From assembly GCF_008831285.2 (NCBI RefSeq), contig NC_045138.2, positions 14,210,571 through 14,274,570 of the forward strand: DNA of 64,000 nucleotides, given 5' to 3'. Below, one piece after another: positions 50,084-61,682 of the stretch. Both the position numbers and the translations under genes were made by a program. Below the pieces are notes generated by a model. That model searched no databases. It was given only the letters and a program-made list of their open reading frames with translations, and was not told the origin of the DNA. The stretch is from Nymphaea colorata. Its lineage: Eukaryota; Streptophyta; Magnoliopsida; Nymphaeales; Nymphaeaceae. Position 1 is the first letter of the stretch. Every line of letters starts with the position of its first letter.

Positions 50084-51346
50084 ATGGAGTGCCTTCCGGT
50101 GGAGGTCATCGGTAACATCCTATCACGCGTTGGGGCAGCGAGGGATGTAGTGGTGGCGTCCGCGACATGTCGGAAGTGGCGAGAGGCCGGCCGGAACCAC
50201 CTGCGCACTCTGTCCTTCAACTCCGCCGATTGGCCGGTCTATCGCGAGCTCTCGGCGAGCCGGCTGGAGATCCTGATCACGCAAACCATCTTCCAGACGA
50301 AGGGTCTTCAAAGCCTGTCGATATCTATGGCCGACGTGGCCGACGAGTTCTCCGCGGCTCCAGTCATCGCCTGGCTCATGTACACTCGGGACTCCCTGCG
50401 CTCCCTCCTCCACCTCGTCCGCACGGCTCCGCCAGTGAACGTCCTGGAGAGGTGCGGCCGCTCCCGGCTCGAGGCCCTCGTCCTCGGCTTCACTTCCATC
50501 TCCGGCGTCGAGCCCAGCTACCAGCGGTTCCCCTGCCTCCGCTTTCTCGCCCTGCACAGTGTTAGCGTCTCCGCCCTTGACCTCAGCCTCCTTCTCTCTG
50601 CCTGCCCACTCATCGAGTCCTTCTCCCTCGTGAGCCCTGACATTGCCATGTCCGACTCTCAGGCCACCATGGAGCTCAGCAGCCCCACCCTCAAGCGGAT
50701 CTACGTCGAAGCAATCAGCCTTGACAAGTTCGTCCTCGATGCCGATTCCCTTGAATCTCTGCACCTCAAGAACTCGACGCTCGAGTACTTCGAGCTCGTG
50801 GGGAAGGGTGGGCTCCGGCATCTCAGGTTCGACGATGTCAGCGTGATCCATCTGGACATCGGCGACACCGCGGATTACCTGGAGGTAGTCGACGTGAACG
50901 ATTTCACGATCGTCTGGCCGAAGTTCTACCAGACAATAACGAGATCGGCGAAGTTAAGGCGGCTTCGGCTATGGGGAGTGGTGTTCGATGTGGAGGATGA
51001 GGTCCTGGACTTGGAAACGATTGCTGTTTGTTTCCCCAGATTGAGCCACCTCTCACTAAGCTACGAGACAAGGGACAGCTTGGTGCACTATGGTCTTCAT
51101 GGTTCGACAATGCTGGAGAATGTAGTGGCCCTCGAGTTGGGTTCCACGGTGATCAATGACCTATTCACAGAGTGGGTGGCGGGGCTTCTCGAACGATGTC
51201 CGAATCTTAAGAAGTTGGTCATTCATGGAACCATATCGGAGATGAAGACCCGAGAAGAATGCCAGACGTTAGCTGGTTTTACCTCTTCGATTGTTCGGCT
51301 TATGAGGAAGTACATTAATGTTGATGTGCAATTTGAGTATCAATGA
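50084..51346 (+). CDS. F-box/LRR-repeat protein (At1g67190 type)
   Basis: Probably an SCF ubiquitin-ligase substrate receptor; the substrate is unknown. A single exon of 420 aa starts at the ATG of MECLPVEVIGNILSRVG. An earlier in-frame ATG at 50003 would add 27 residues that are leader-like, and the family start supports 50084. The F-box covers about residues 1-45 (LPVEVIGNILSRV, then CRKWREA). It is followed by plant-type degenerate leucine-rich repeats (LKRIYVEAISLDKFVLDA; LSHLSLSYETRD; CPNLKKLVIHGT). The end VDVQFEYQ matches the end of Arabidopsis At1g67190, as does the overall length (419). Codon use is strongly G/C-ending, like GH17 exon 2 and unlike its AT-rich surroundings. Confidence 0.95.
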   Translation: MECLPVEVIGNILSRVGAARDVVVASATCRKWREAGRNHLRTLSFNSADWPVYRELSASRLEILITQTIFQTKGLQSLSISMADVADEFSAAPVIAWLMYTRDSLRSLLHLVRTAPPVNVLERCGRSRLEALVLGFTSISGVEPSYQRFPCLRFLALHSVSVSALDLSLLLSACPLIESFSLVSPDIAMSDSQATMELSSPTLKRIYVEAISLDKFVLDADSLESLHLKNSTLEYFELVGKGGLRHLRFDDVSVIHLDIGDTADYLEVVDVNDFTIVWPKFYQTITRSAKLRRLRLWGVVFDVEDEVLDLETIAVCFPRLSHLSLSYETRDSLVHYGLHGSTMLENVVALELGSTVINDLFTEWVAGLLERCPNLKKLVIHGTISEMKTREECQTLAGFTSSIVRLMRKYINVDVQFEYQ

Positions 51347-51586
51347 ATTGGAACAGTAGCGGAAATTGCTGAAGTTGTTCAAATTCAGATGTCTCTGAAG
51401 TTCAAAATTTCTGAAGTTCAAAATTCGGTCCTATTGACTTCTCTGAGATTTTTTATCTGATTGAAGCTGCAAATTTTGATCCCATTGGAGATGTATTATC
51501 TATCAGGTACTATCGGGAGCCTTGGCATGACGGTCAGCTCGATATTGCCTCATTGTTTGTTTTATTAGCTTGGTAGAAGATGTAAA
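51347..51586 (+). other. 3'-UTR region of the F-box gene
   Basis: AT-rich noncoding sequence after the stop, with repeated CTGAAGTTCAAA words (51396-51426). Confidence 0.5.
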
Positions 51587-51973
51587 TCAAATATTTGTTA
51601 TTTCTTTCTGTAGATATGAACATTCATTTCTTCGATATATTAGTTTATTAATTTCGACAATATTGTCTCTCTTTGTCTTTCTTTTGAACTTGGAGGCATC
51701 CGACGTGGAGCTCTGATCATGTAGGAAGGCCTGTTTTCCTTCTCTGTTTCCTAGCACAATATCTTGAGTTTGTATACAAGTCGGGGATAGTTTTAAATCC
51801 TGCCATTCTTCGTTTCCTTCCTTTCGCAGTTTGGTTCCTACTGTTTTTCCTGCAGATAATTCATAAGGGTGTGGAGGTTCTATTTTAGGGGCCCAGATTT
51901 TTGGATGGCAACTCATTTCGCTGGATTCCTTAAATAAGCTTTGGAGACAATTTTCCAGTTCATCGCCATTCAT
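51587..51973 (-). CDS. Hypothetical protein, 128 codons, unrecognised
   Basis: A minus-strand frame starts at ATG 51973, with an in-frame stop 21 bases upstream. It encodes a hydrophilic, protein-like sequence (MNGDELENCLQSLFKE; PKIWAPKIEPPHPYEL; GTKLRKEGNEEWQDLK). The last third (Lys/Arg/Asn-rich) looks more like random sequence, so the true end may be a splice donor. It lies tail-to-tail with the F-box gene. I know of no family. It could be a small gene, one exon of a larger minus-strand gene, or a decayed fragment. Confidence 0.35.
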   Translation of the reverse strand: MNGDELENCLQSLFKESSEMSCHPKIWAPKIEPPHPYELSAGKTVGTKLRKEGNEEWQDLKLSPTCIQTQDIVLGNREGKQAFLHDQSSTSDASKFKRKTKRDNIVEINKLIYRRNECSYLQKEITNI

Positions 51974-54130
51974 GTTCTTGGTGGTTATGACTTACGATGT
52001 AGGGAATAGTTTCTTTAGCCAGTGCATGGTCATGCACTATAACACAATGCAGCCGTACGTGTCAGTGCTGCTAACTATGAAGCTGCTAATATAAATCAAT
52101 GGAGCATCTATTTTTTTATCAAATTTGTCAAAAATTTTGATTAGTACCGTGCCTTCAAATTCCTGCACTTTAAGTCTTGTGTTGTTTGGCTTGCACATTG
52201 GTGGGACTGATGATAGTGGATAAGGCATTTGAAGATGGGATATTTTGCTTTGATTTAATTACAGAGGGAAAACGAAAAGCTTCACAAACTGCTTGTGTGC
52301 TTGACTTAAAACAAGACCAGTATGTCCTCTGTTTTTTTACACGTCGAATAAGCTAGTTGTGGCCCCATGCAATAGCTGTAAGGGCTAGTTGGTTGTGCGG
52401 CCACTATTAAAGTCTGCATCATGCTGTTAAATCTAGTTGAGGATGATGGATGGGAGTTGCAGGGGGCTAATCAGAAGCAATTGGTCCTAATATGGGAAAC
52501 AGAATTTAGTTTATGGCTCAATACGATGGATGAGAACTCCAGGTAACTTCATATTTGATGTTTGCCTGATAAATTGCAGCGGTACAAGGTTTGCCAATAC
52601 ACCATAAAGTTCAACTTGCTATCAGTTTCCTGAAGATGTTCTGACAGAGTTCATGTGCGTTTGTGCGTTAACACTTTTCTTCCATATTGTTATATGGTAA
52701 TTCAAGGCAAGAATTGGTAGAATCTATTCTGGCCCTTCTCAGTCAATATCAATCCTCAAGAACAATTTTAGTGAAGAGCCAACAAAAATCCACTTGTTGC
52801 CCCTTTGTGAGATGAATTGGTTGTCTAATCACCAGAGATCAATAGTACTAGGAGTGTGTTTAGTGGCTGCAAATGGTTTATGTAATATAATATTGTTAGC
52901 AGTAATTCTGTAGATGTCTGGCCATGCCTAGCAAGTGTACGTTACTGGCTTATCCTTTATGCTACCAGGTTTCTATGATAATGCAACAGGTTGCAATAGT
53001 AGTATCTGATAGATTTGCAGATTAAATGATAAATCATCTAGTGTATAACAGAATGTACTTGAGATGCTTTTCAAGACCTAGTTGATGGATCTTTCCATAG
53101 TGAGATGCTGGTTACTTGTGCATGACATTGGGCATGGCACAACTTTATGGTTGATTCTTTCACATAACCCTTGAAGCTATCATGAATTTGCATATGAGAT
53201 TCTTTTCTACTTTTAATGTGGAAACTGATCTATCAACTGGACACATTTGTTACAGGAAAAGTTCTTTATGAAAAAATTGGCTTTCCTTTCACCCATTTGT
53301 TCCCTTTTTGTTTTGCAATTTGTGTTGTAAAAGGGTCTTCTTTGTTTGATTAAAGCACTTGGAAATGAAACATCAGGCTGTGCTTGCTGATAGATTCACC
53401 CTAAACTTTGACTACCAGGAGGTTATGTGCTTCATTCACTAAAAAACTGGCCTTGTGCACTCCTGAAGCTCTTATCTTAATATGCTCCTAGGCATAATGT
53501 GGAAATGGTACAATATGCCCGTGTGGTCTTTGTGTGTCTAAATTATCATGCTTGCTTGTGTCACATGGATGTGGATGTGGGGCTGAAACACGATAACGGC
53601 ATAGGCAGTAAAATTTGGCAGTTCTCACAACAAAGGTCATATTCAGATGATACACACAAACATGTGTTTTATATATAAGATGCAAGTTCTTGGGAAACAA
53701 ATTGAAAATTACTGTAAACTAAAAATTCAAATAGTAAAACCAAGTTGAAATTGAACTATTATGTAATTGGAGACAAATTCTAAGGGAAAGTTATGTGAAT
53801 TGATTAAAATATCCAATTAAAAAAATAAAAGGACATAGAAAATTCTTAATGAGATGGTCTTCATGTGCAACATTGGTGCAATTCCATTCATGCAGTGTCA
53901 TGTGGAATCTGTCATGTCATGTCAGTGTGGTATATGGGATATGCTTGCTAATAGAAGTGTACATGTGTGAGGTTGTGTGTTTGTTTGCTTGTGTGCATGC
54001 ATGTAATAAACAGCATTTCACCAAAATGTGATTTTGTGTGATGCGTTATCTCAGCAGTTCTGCATCCTTGCACATTGAACAAGATCTAGAGGATTTACTT
54101 AATCTATGTTGTTGAGGTTCGTCGTTGACA
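51974..54130. other. Intergenic, nothing firm
   Basis: AT-rich. One plus-strand segment (52461-52542) is open between a good acceptor and donor and reads LVLIWETEFSLWLNTMDENS, but no partner exons or family were found. Confidence 0.45.
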
Positions 54131-54410
54131 TCCATAAGATATCAGGGTGGTTTTCTGAGTGTATGGTTTGTTTAGGCACCTTGAGTACCTAAATTTTAGG
54201 CAGATCATCTTCCTGCTTTTTGTAACATTGTTCATGATGCAAATTGATGCTCTGTCTCCTCCTTAGTTTTTCCATAAGATATCAGGGTGGTTTTCTGAGT
54301 ATATGGTTTGTTTAGGCACCTTGAGTTCCTAAATTTTAGGCAGACCATCTTCCTGCTTTTTGTAACATTGTTCATGATGCAAATTGATGCTCTGTCTCCT
54401 CCTGAGTTTT
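54131..54410. repeat. 140-bp tandem duplication (two copies)
   Basis: TCCATAAGATATCAGGGTGG occurs at 54131 and 54271. The two 140-bp units differ at only a few positions (GTGTATGG/GTATATGG, GTACCTAAA/GTTCCTAAA, CAGATCATC/CAGACCATC, CCTTAG/CCTGAG). It is a recent local duplication in noncoding DNA. Confidence 0.93.
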
Positions 54411-55669
54411 TTGTTTCATTTTTTTGATTTGAGTATATAAACAATTTAGACTGCATGATGTTCTTGATTTATTTATGAGATAATATGGATTATGTCTGCA
54501 CAGAAACTATATTGTAGAAATTGTGGTTAGACTTCAAGAACTGATTCCTGGATAATGAATGGGTGTGTGTATATGCGGTAGGATGAGGCAGTGCAGAGGA
54601 GAGAATTTCATAATCCTTCATATACAGGCAGAAAGGTGATTAATCATTAACTTTCTGCATGTTGAACCATTTTATGGAATATGAAGAGCAATGCTTTGAC
54701 TTGCTGCTGCGTGTTTTTTGTTTCTGTTTTGTTTTACATAGTTATACACTTATTTGCATGTTCCACCAACTTGTGAAATGTGAAACATAGTAGAACTAAT
54801 AGTTCTTGCCTAAACCTTGCCAAATCTCAAGTTTCTGTTACTTGTGGAGCACAACAGAATGTGTAGAACAGAAAGAAATGTGCTTTTCCCATCCTAATGA
54901 CTGTCTTTGCAAAGATCCCAAGAGTTCCCATTTGTGCTGCCAATATCTCAGTCCCGTATTTCCAACATCATGTATGATACCAAATTAGATTGATCTACTT
55001 GGAGTTGGGTTGTAGAATTTGGTATTCCTCAGGTGTAAACAGCATTCAGCTTCAGATTGGGAGATTATGACGTTGATAAATTCCCAGAGCTGATCGCCCA
55101 TTCAGTCTGACTAGTTTGCTATGCTTATGCTCTCTACACGAACCCTATTTCTGCAGGATCATTAAATTGGACTGGGGGATCAGCTCCATCATGGTTGCAT
55201 TGACTGCTCGTGCATTATTCTGGCTAGGGGCTAAATCGAGCTGCCTTGTTCTTGACTAGTTGACTGATATAATCCCTTTTACGTGGCAATTGACATCCTA
55301 TGAAACATGTATATGGTCGCAAGTAAAGCTGTGATATGGGTATTTGCCTTAAAGAGAACACCCCACATTTTATTTTTTTAGACTTTAGAGCTTTAGATTT
55401 TTCTGTTCTGAGATATCATCCACTTCTGGAAAGTGTACATAACTAAATTGTGTTATGCTAGATATTCTCTATCCAATTACTGGACTTGTTGCAGAATTGA
55501 TCGCCTGGTTATTCTTCCTGCAGTGACCATCAGCTTTCTATGTAGTTATTTTTGGATCCATAATTAACTGTAGAAATCTACCTAACCTACTTAGAAAAGG
55601 GAAGGCATCAGGTCAGCAAGAGGGAAAGACTTGGACAAAAGAGAACTTCTTTGGGAGATTTATCAGTTG
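54411..55669. other. Intergenic, nothing recognised
   Basis: No gene or RNA supported. A short plus-strand frame after TTTCTGCAG at 55157 is open for about 34 codons but lacks partners. Confidence 0.5.
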
Positions 55670-55927
55670 CAATTTTTATGATATTCTTGAATAGAATCTA
55701 GTGCGTTCTTGTTCCTTGTTTTGAATGGTTGAAAAATCTAATAGATTTGTTGGTTTGCAATTTTTATCATATTCTAGAGTATAATATGGTGACTTCTTGG
55801 TGTTCCTTGTTTTGGAAGGTTGAAAAATTCTAGTAGTTTTGTTAGTTTCAATTTTTATCATATTCTAGAGTATAAGCTAGTGCCTTCTTGGTGTTTCTTG
55901 TTTTGTAAGGTTGAAAAATCTAATACT
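55670..55927. repeat. About 88-91-bp tandem repeat, three copies
   Basis: CAATTTTTAT starts units at 55670, 55758 and 55849, each continuing with ATATTCT-GA-TA, TTCTTG-TG-T and GGTTGAAAAAT blocks. Copies 2 and 3 are closer to each other than to copy 1. Confidence 0.88.
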
Positions 55928-56063
55928 TCATAAGTATTTTATTATTTGACCTTGAGGGAGAGGTGGCTTTTATTCTGGTCAGTCTTCCTACTCAAATGAG
56001 CATCTTTTGTTAATGGGATTCCTTTATTAGATCACAGAGCAAGCAAAGGTGCACAGTTTTTAC

Positions 56064-56197
56064 CTTAAATTTTGTGTAACTAATTCCGACCTTCGACCAA
56101 CTAGAACACCAGTATCTTCATCGTCATCATCATCGTCATCAGGGAGCCTTGTCCTAGCTATGTGGAGGTCAGCTTTATGAATCTCTCCCTTCCCCAT
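56064..56197 (-). CDS. Coding-like first exon, acidic N-terminus, product unknown
   Basis: On the minus strand ATG at 56197 opens MGKGEIHKADLHIARTRLP, then a run of six Asp, then EDTGVLVGRRSELVTQNL, and stops cleanly at a donor TTTAAG|GTAAAA (phase 2). A small follow-on exon at 55987-55951 (KTDQNKSHLSLK) would fit the phase through a 76-nt intron. Further exons were not found. The (GAT)n run inflates its protein-like look. I do not recognise the product; treat it as a candidate only. Confidence 0.3.
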
Positions 56198-59100
56198 TCC
56201 ATATATGTATGTTATTTTGCAATTTTTCGTGTCACCTCCTATTTTTTTCCTTTCGATTCCCAGTTCAATCTTGTACAGAAAAACTTGGGCCTCTTTGGGT
56301 ATCTCCCCTCGTTAGCTGCATCACATCTAAAACTTAAATTTACTTTAAAAATGGATTAGTTGTTTGGTTTGATAATTTTAACGCCCAACTACTTTTAGCT
56401 GTCTTGTTCTTGTGCGTATAAATTTCAGGCGTATCCGATTTTTTTCTTGGTGTACTGGGTGACTTTAAGTTTTACCCACCAATCACCAATCACCCTGAAA
56501 TCAAACAAGAAAATGTTTCACCTTTTTATTGGCTTTATCACGGACCCCCTTTGGTCTACCTAGCAGTCTAGCTCGACCACAGAATGGTACCCATCTGACC
56601 AGCATAAGTTCCATGCTGAACTCTAAGCTTTCTCAAACATAGAGACGACATCTCACCTTAATCAGATTGAGACAAATAGGGGAAGCGGTCTGGTTAGCCA
56701 GGAGTGAAATTTTGTCATAATCTAGTCTAACTCATAGACCCAATTCAAGTTTGCCGATGACGCCTGAACCTATACAACTTGCATCCCTTGGTTTCGTGTT
56801 CTCTGCTTCTATTTGGTTCATTAAGAATCTGAATATAGATTGACAATAAGTTCATTCAGATTCTCAATCTAGATTAACAATAATGAGCAGTGACACTCTT
56901 TTAAGCAACTAATAATGTAATCCACTACTCATTATAAACAATCTTGTGCAGAAATATTTTAAAATGTGAATTTAATTGAAATTAATAGTTACATTCAATG
57001 TATACCCTTTTCTTGAGAAAATGTATTCAAGTACCATTTATTTATTTAGAGACGCATCATAAACCAAAGCCACCATGACCTCATGAAGTATGTGTTGCCC
57101 ATCTTACCAATCGGAGGCTGCATTTAATAATCTTTCAGCGTTTGTCCAGAATCTGTTTTGGACTCTATTTAAGTTTCTTTATACATGGAAAAAGCAAACT
57201 CTCTCACGTTTACCATTTACTGGAAGCGTTGAAATGTGCAAGGCGTGCGGATCAGCAAATCATGAGTTTTGATTCCTTCAGTGGCCAACATGTGGTGGAT
57301 ATGGAGCCACACTGTGCTTGAGGTTCTAATCTATCCCAGCATTTTATAAGGACTGATAAGGGTTAGATCTGGTCAATTGCCCATCATTTATAGCAAGAAA
57401 AAACCAAAATGCATCGCAAATGGGTCGAGTTCCTTTGCAACATAATGGGTTCAATTTGCTTATTGTTCCATCTTAATTGATGGTAGATGTCATGACATGT
57501 TAATGTGGTGTAGTTTCTCAGTGGCAATCTATAGGTGCACTTTCAAAAGCTGCCATTGAAAAGTTATGATTCTTTATACTTTATTTTATTTCAAAGATTG
57601 GCTATGAAAAAAATGATGAAAGCAAGAAAATTTGAATGATCTTTTAACGAAAGTTTGAGAAAAAAAAAATCCCAAGCTGTAGAGAAGAAAATAACAGGCC
57701 ATGGCTGCTCCCTTTGGAGGCTCAGAAAAGAGTTTGCTCCCTCTATCTTGCCAGGAAACCTCATCATTTTCCATGTTATGTGATATTTTATTTGAAGCAT
57801 CTACGCAGTACAAAAGTGCCAATCTTTCTGTGAACAGGGTTTGATGAATTTAGATCCATGCTGATGCTTGTGTTGAAACCTGGCCCGTTGCTTTCTGTCA
57901 TGTCTTGCCAAGTATGTCAAAGTCTAAATAGAACTGATGATGCAAGAAAGAAGTTGGGGTGGACTTCATTTAACAAGATCAACCTTTATAATGTGAGTGA
58001 GAGAGAGGGGAGGGGCATGCTTTAACTCACATGCTAATAAACGATATCAAATTTATCAATTTAATTCGCTAGATGTGAAACAATACTTGTTAGGTATGCT
58101 TAGTTATGATGATTGCATATCACTGTAAGATTCTTAAAAAGCAAAGGATCTCAGTCCCCAAAAAAATGTGATTCGAAGATGAAACTACATAGTTGAAGCA
58201 TTTAGAGAGTCGCTTCTGAAAAATGAAAAGCTTGCTTCCTTATCGTACGAAAATTTTTGCCTATAATATTTAAAACACCTTATTCATATTAAGAAAGTTG
58301 TATAATTTTCTATAGTAGACCCTCATTTTCCACCGTCTACAGAAATGCACTCCATCACACCAGAAGCATTGACATTCATTTGTATTCATTTTTTTTACAT
58401 GACATAGCCACACGAATGAATTAACAGATTTAAAAACCTAAGATCAGCGTATTATACGAAACTTTTGATGTATGGATTGGATGTAGATCCGTCAAATTCT
58501 AAAATGTTTATGACAACAGGTATATGGACGAAAAACATAAATATGAATGTGATATATCGGTTTATAAGTTTTTGAATTTGTGGATGACATCCACATGGTT
58601 ATATTTGCAGCAAAATGTCTCTCTCTGAAAAATTGGGGCACCTTATGTAACTATTTTGGTATTCCTCCAGTTATATATACTTTTCCTTTTGCCATGTACC
58701 TTGTCTCAATCGTGTCTTTGTTCCACAGTTCTACCTGTAAAGTAGCTCCATGCTGTTTGATGCTCACTACTCTGCAACAAAAAGGTTCCTAAAGTTGTTT
58801 ACGAATCTTTTTGACAAACAAAAGCAAGCCAACTAACCTACCTACTCAAGGTGCATGAATCCTCAATATATCTAAATCATTACAAGAAATCTTAATTAGG
58901 CAGATGAAATGGACTCACTGAATGCCAAGCCATGTCAATGCGATCTCAGTGATCCTTTCTCAGCGTCGAGCGGATGACAGGAATTTGAACTCACGCCATT
59001 CATCCATTAAAGCATCTTCCCGGTCGTCTCTTAGCGTGTAATCTTGCTTCCAAAACGACCAGTAATTAAAGCCAATTTTGGCAAAAGTTCATCTCGCGAA

Positions 59101-61682
59101 GCAATTAAATGAACTCGGAATTTTTCATGATTGATTCAGAATTAGCACTTGAATGATAGGTCTGTGTACAATTGGACTTAAGAAAGGGTGCTCCCAGCTA
59201 AACCTAAACCTCCACCCACTTGGGCAAGGCTCAGATAGAAACCCTTTTCTTGGTCAATGATGTATTAGGCTTGGAGTCTTAATTAGAAAATGCCAAAGCT
59301 TCGATCCGCAGTCAGAGTAAATGGCATAATCTGGTAGGGACCAGTCTAAACCGTCATTCAGATGTCACTAAAAAGGAGGAGGAGGAGGAAGAAGAAGAAG
59401 AAGAAGAAGGCGGAGGGTGTAGAGGGTATTGAAAGCAAGAAGACCCACGAGAACATTAACATCAAATTTATAGGACAATGAAGTTTCCGATGATGTTCAA
59501 TTAAAAATCATAACCACATTTCAGAGAAAAGCTGGCACACAGTGAGGTAAGCTATGATTCATTGAGGCTCGCATAAAGTTCATTTTACTAAGAGATCCAT
59601 GTTGGTATCGCATGTGCCTATGCCCCATTCTTTTGGGACATGCTAAAATTAATAGCAAAAGAGAAGTAAAGTACATTGGTGTTCGAAAACTATGTGCCAA
59701 GATCTTGTTCAGGCCAATCAGAACTCACTCCTGTAGATTGAGAAGATATGGATACCCCCCCCTCCTTCCTTCCACGAGTGACATGGTTGGTCGTGAGCAA
59801 AAGACTTGAATAATTCCTACCACCAACAAACTTTCTTTTCTTCATTTTTTTTTAAAAAAAAGAGAAATCCTAATATTCTTCGTCTTAAAAAAAAAAACGT
59901 TGTAATGAGCCTTAGGTAGATCGAACCATACATGTTGCATTTTAAAAACTTAGTTGTTTATTGCAAGCAAACTACAACAAGGCCAATCATTGTGCTACGC
60001 GAATAATTGTTCACGGAGTCGTGCTACCTATCTAAGTAGGTCGCTCGGTTGACATTATAAAAATATTTACATTGTGGGGATGAACTAATTAAAACATGGT
60101 ATAACAGTGTCTGAAAGTTGGTGCATGGAAAGCCTGAAAGGTCCAACCTCTCTGTTGTACTAGGTAAGGGAATGTTCCTGGCAGTTCATCCCTTCGACCT
60201 TCTCTTTTCTTCTTAATTTGTCCAGACCCTGATCTCCAATGACTGAAAATACTGCAACGCAGAAACGGAAAAGATACCCAAGATTGGAAGACATTGAGCC
60301 AGGTGAAAATGTATTCTAACATCTCATGCATTTTTTTAGTAACTATGCCTCTTAACCTCTAATTATCACCTTGCATCTAGTTTTTTTGTCATGGGTCTTG
60401 AGTTTTCTAGCCTAAAATGAGGATAGCTAACTCTTGAATCTGGTACTTGGCAGTTTTGACAAGTTTGGTTCTACTAAATTCTAATACAATTTGATTGGCA
60501 ACGCCTAATTAATTGATCCATATCTGACCCACTTCCAACCAGGCAATTCATTGATCAAATCAAGCACCCATGAGAGCTAATACGTCAATGACCTGATTTC
60601 CAACTCGTCATCACTTGGAATAAGATCATGGATTTGCACACTCCTGCGGAAGATTGTGTGCAAAGAATCTCACTGACCGATCCATGGGAAAACATACCAA
60701 ACGCAGTAGCCTGGGAAAAGAAATCCCAGGGAAACCCAAGACCGAATGGTAAACCCAAGGGCACCAAACCCCCTCAAAGGGCATGGTTTTTCTAATAATA
60801 GAAGGGGAATCTTAGGGAAGGGAAGGGGTTTGCCCTCTTGTTTTAGGTATTGACAAGCACATCGATGTGGACTAATCGACGAGGAGATAACACCAAACAT
60901 GTCCATTTCAAGGAAAGGATTAAAAATGGAAGTGGGTTTGTTTTGTGGGGGATATTTTTCTAAGTTTTGGTTGAATGATGTGGTGCATTTGTTAATTCAG
61001 AAAAAAAAAAAAAAAGAGACAAGGGGATGTCAGGTAAACCCATCCAAATGAATAAAATGGGATTGGACCAACATGACAAGAGCCCCTCAAACTTAATTTA
61101 TTGGTATTAAATTGGGGCCTATCCATATTAAATGCTGGGCTTCCTTGAGTTAAACTTGGGCCATTGTGAGGGCCTAAAGAAATGAGCAGAGGGAGAAAAA
61201 AATGCAGTCGGTTAAGGAGTGGAGTAGGAGTCAGTGATGTTAGTGGCTGACTGAGATGGGGGCCACCCCGTTTATTTAATTAGCTTTTGGGGTCCTGGCC
61301 CCACCCGATCCCTCCTTGGAGATGGAGACAAAGCCTGCCTGTGGAACCTACGGATTTGATCCGCTTCTGATGTCAAAAGATGAATGGCTGGCCTGACATT
61401 ATGGTTAAAAGCCCAACAGAATAATCAGTTTCTTTTGCAGAAGAGAGAGTCTCCCATCCTGGCTTATTAGAGAGAATCGGGTACAAAAATTCAAGAGGAA
61501 AAGTTAAGGAGGCAATACCATCTTCTCACCCATAAAGAGTTGTAGTTTTTTTGTCTGCAATTTGAACAGTTTCACACGCAAAAGGAGGAAGGAAAGAGGG
61601 GGTCATGTGGTGAACTGATATCATTTTAAGGGAGCAGAAGGGAGTCCCTGATGAGATGATGCTGAGTTTGCAATAGTTTTGC
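56198..61682. other. Gene-poor region upstream of the TGA9-like gene
   Basis: AT-rich DNA without a supported gene. The last 500 bp are the likely leader and promoter of the bZIP gene. Long A/T runs (for example A15 near 61000) are scattered through it. Confidence 0.55.
59375..59410. repeat. GGA/AGA trinucleotide microsatellite
   Basis: About four GGA units run into eight AGA units in noncoding DNA. Confidence 0.9.

Noticed and set aside
50123-50851. 242-codon minus-strand frame
   Set aside because: It is the shadow of the GC-rich F-box coding exon on the other strand.
58950-59060. Minus-strand GAGTTCAAATTCC resembling a pol III B box
   Set aside because: No A box at the right distance and no tRNA fold; a single short motif is not enough.
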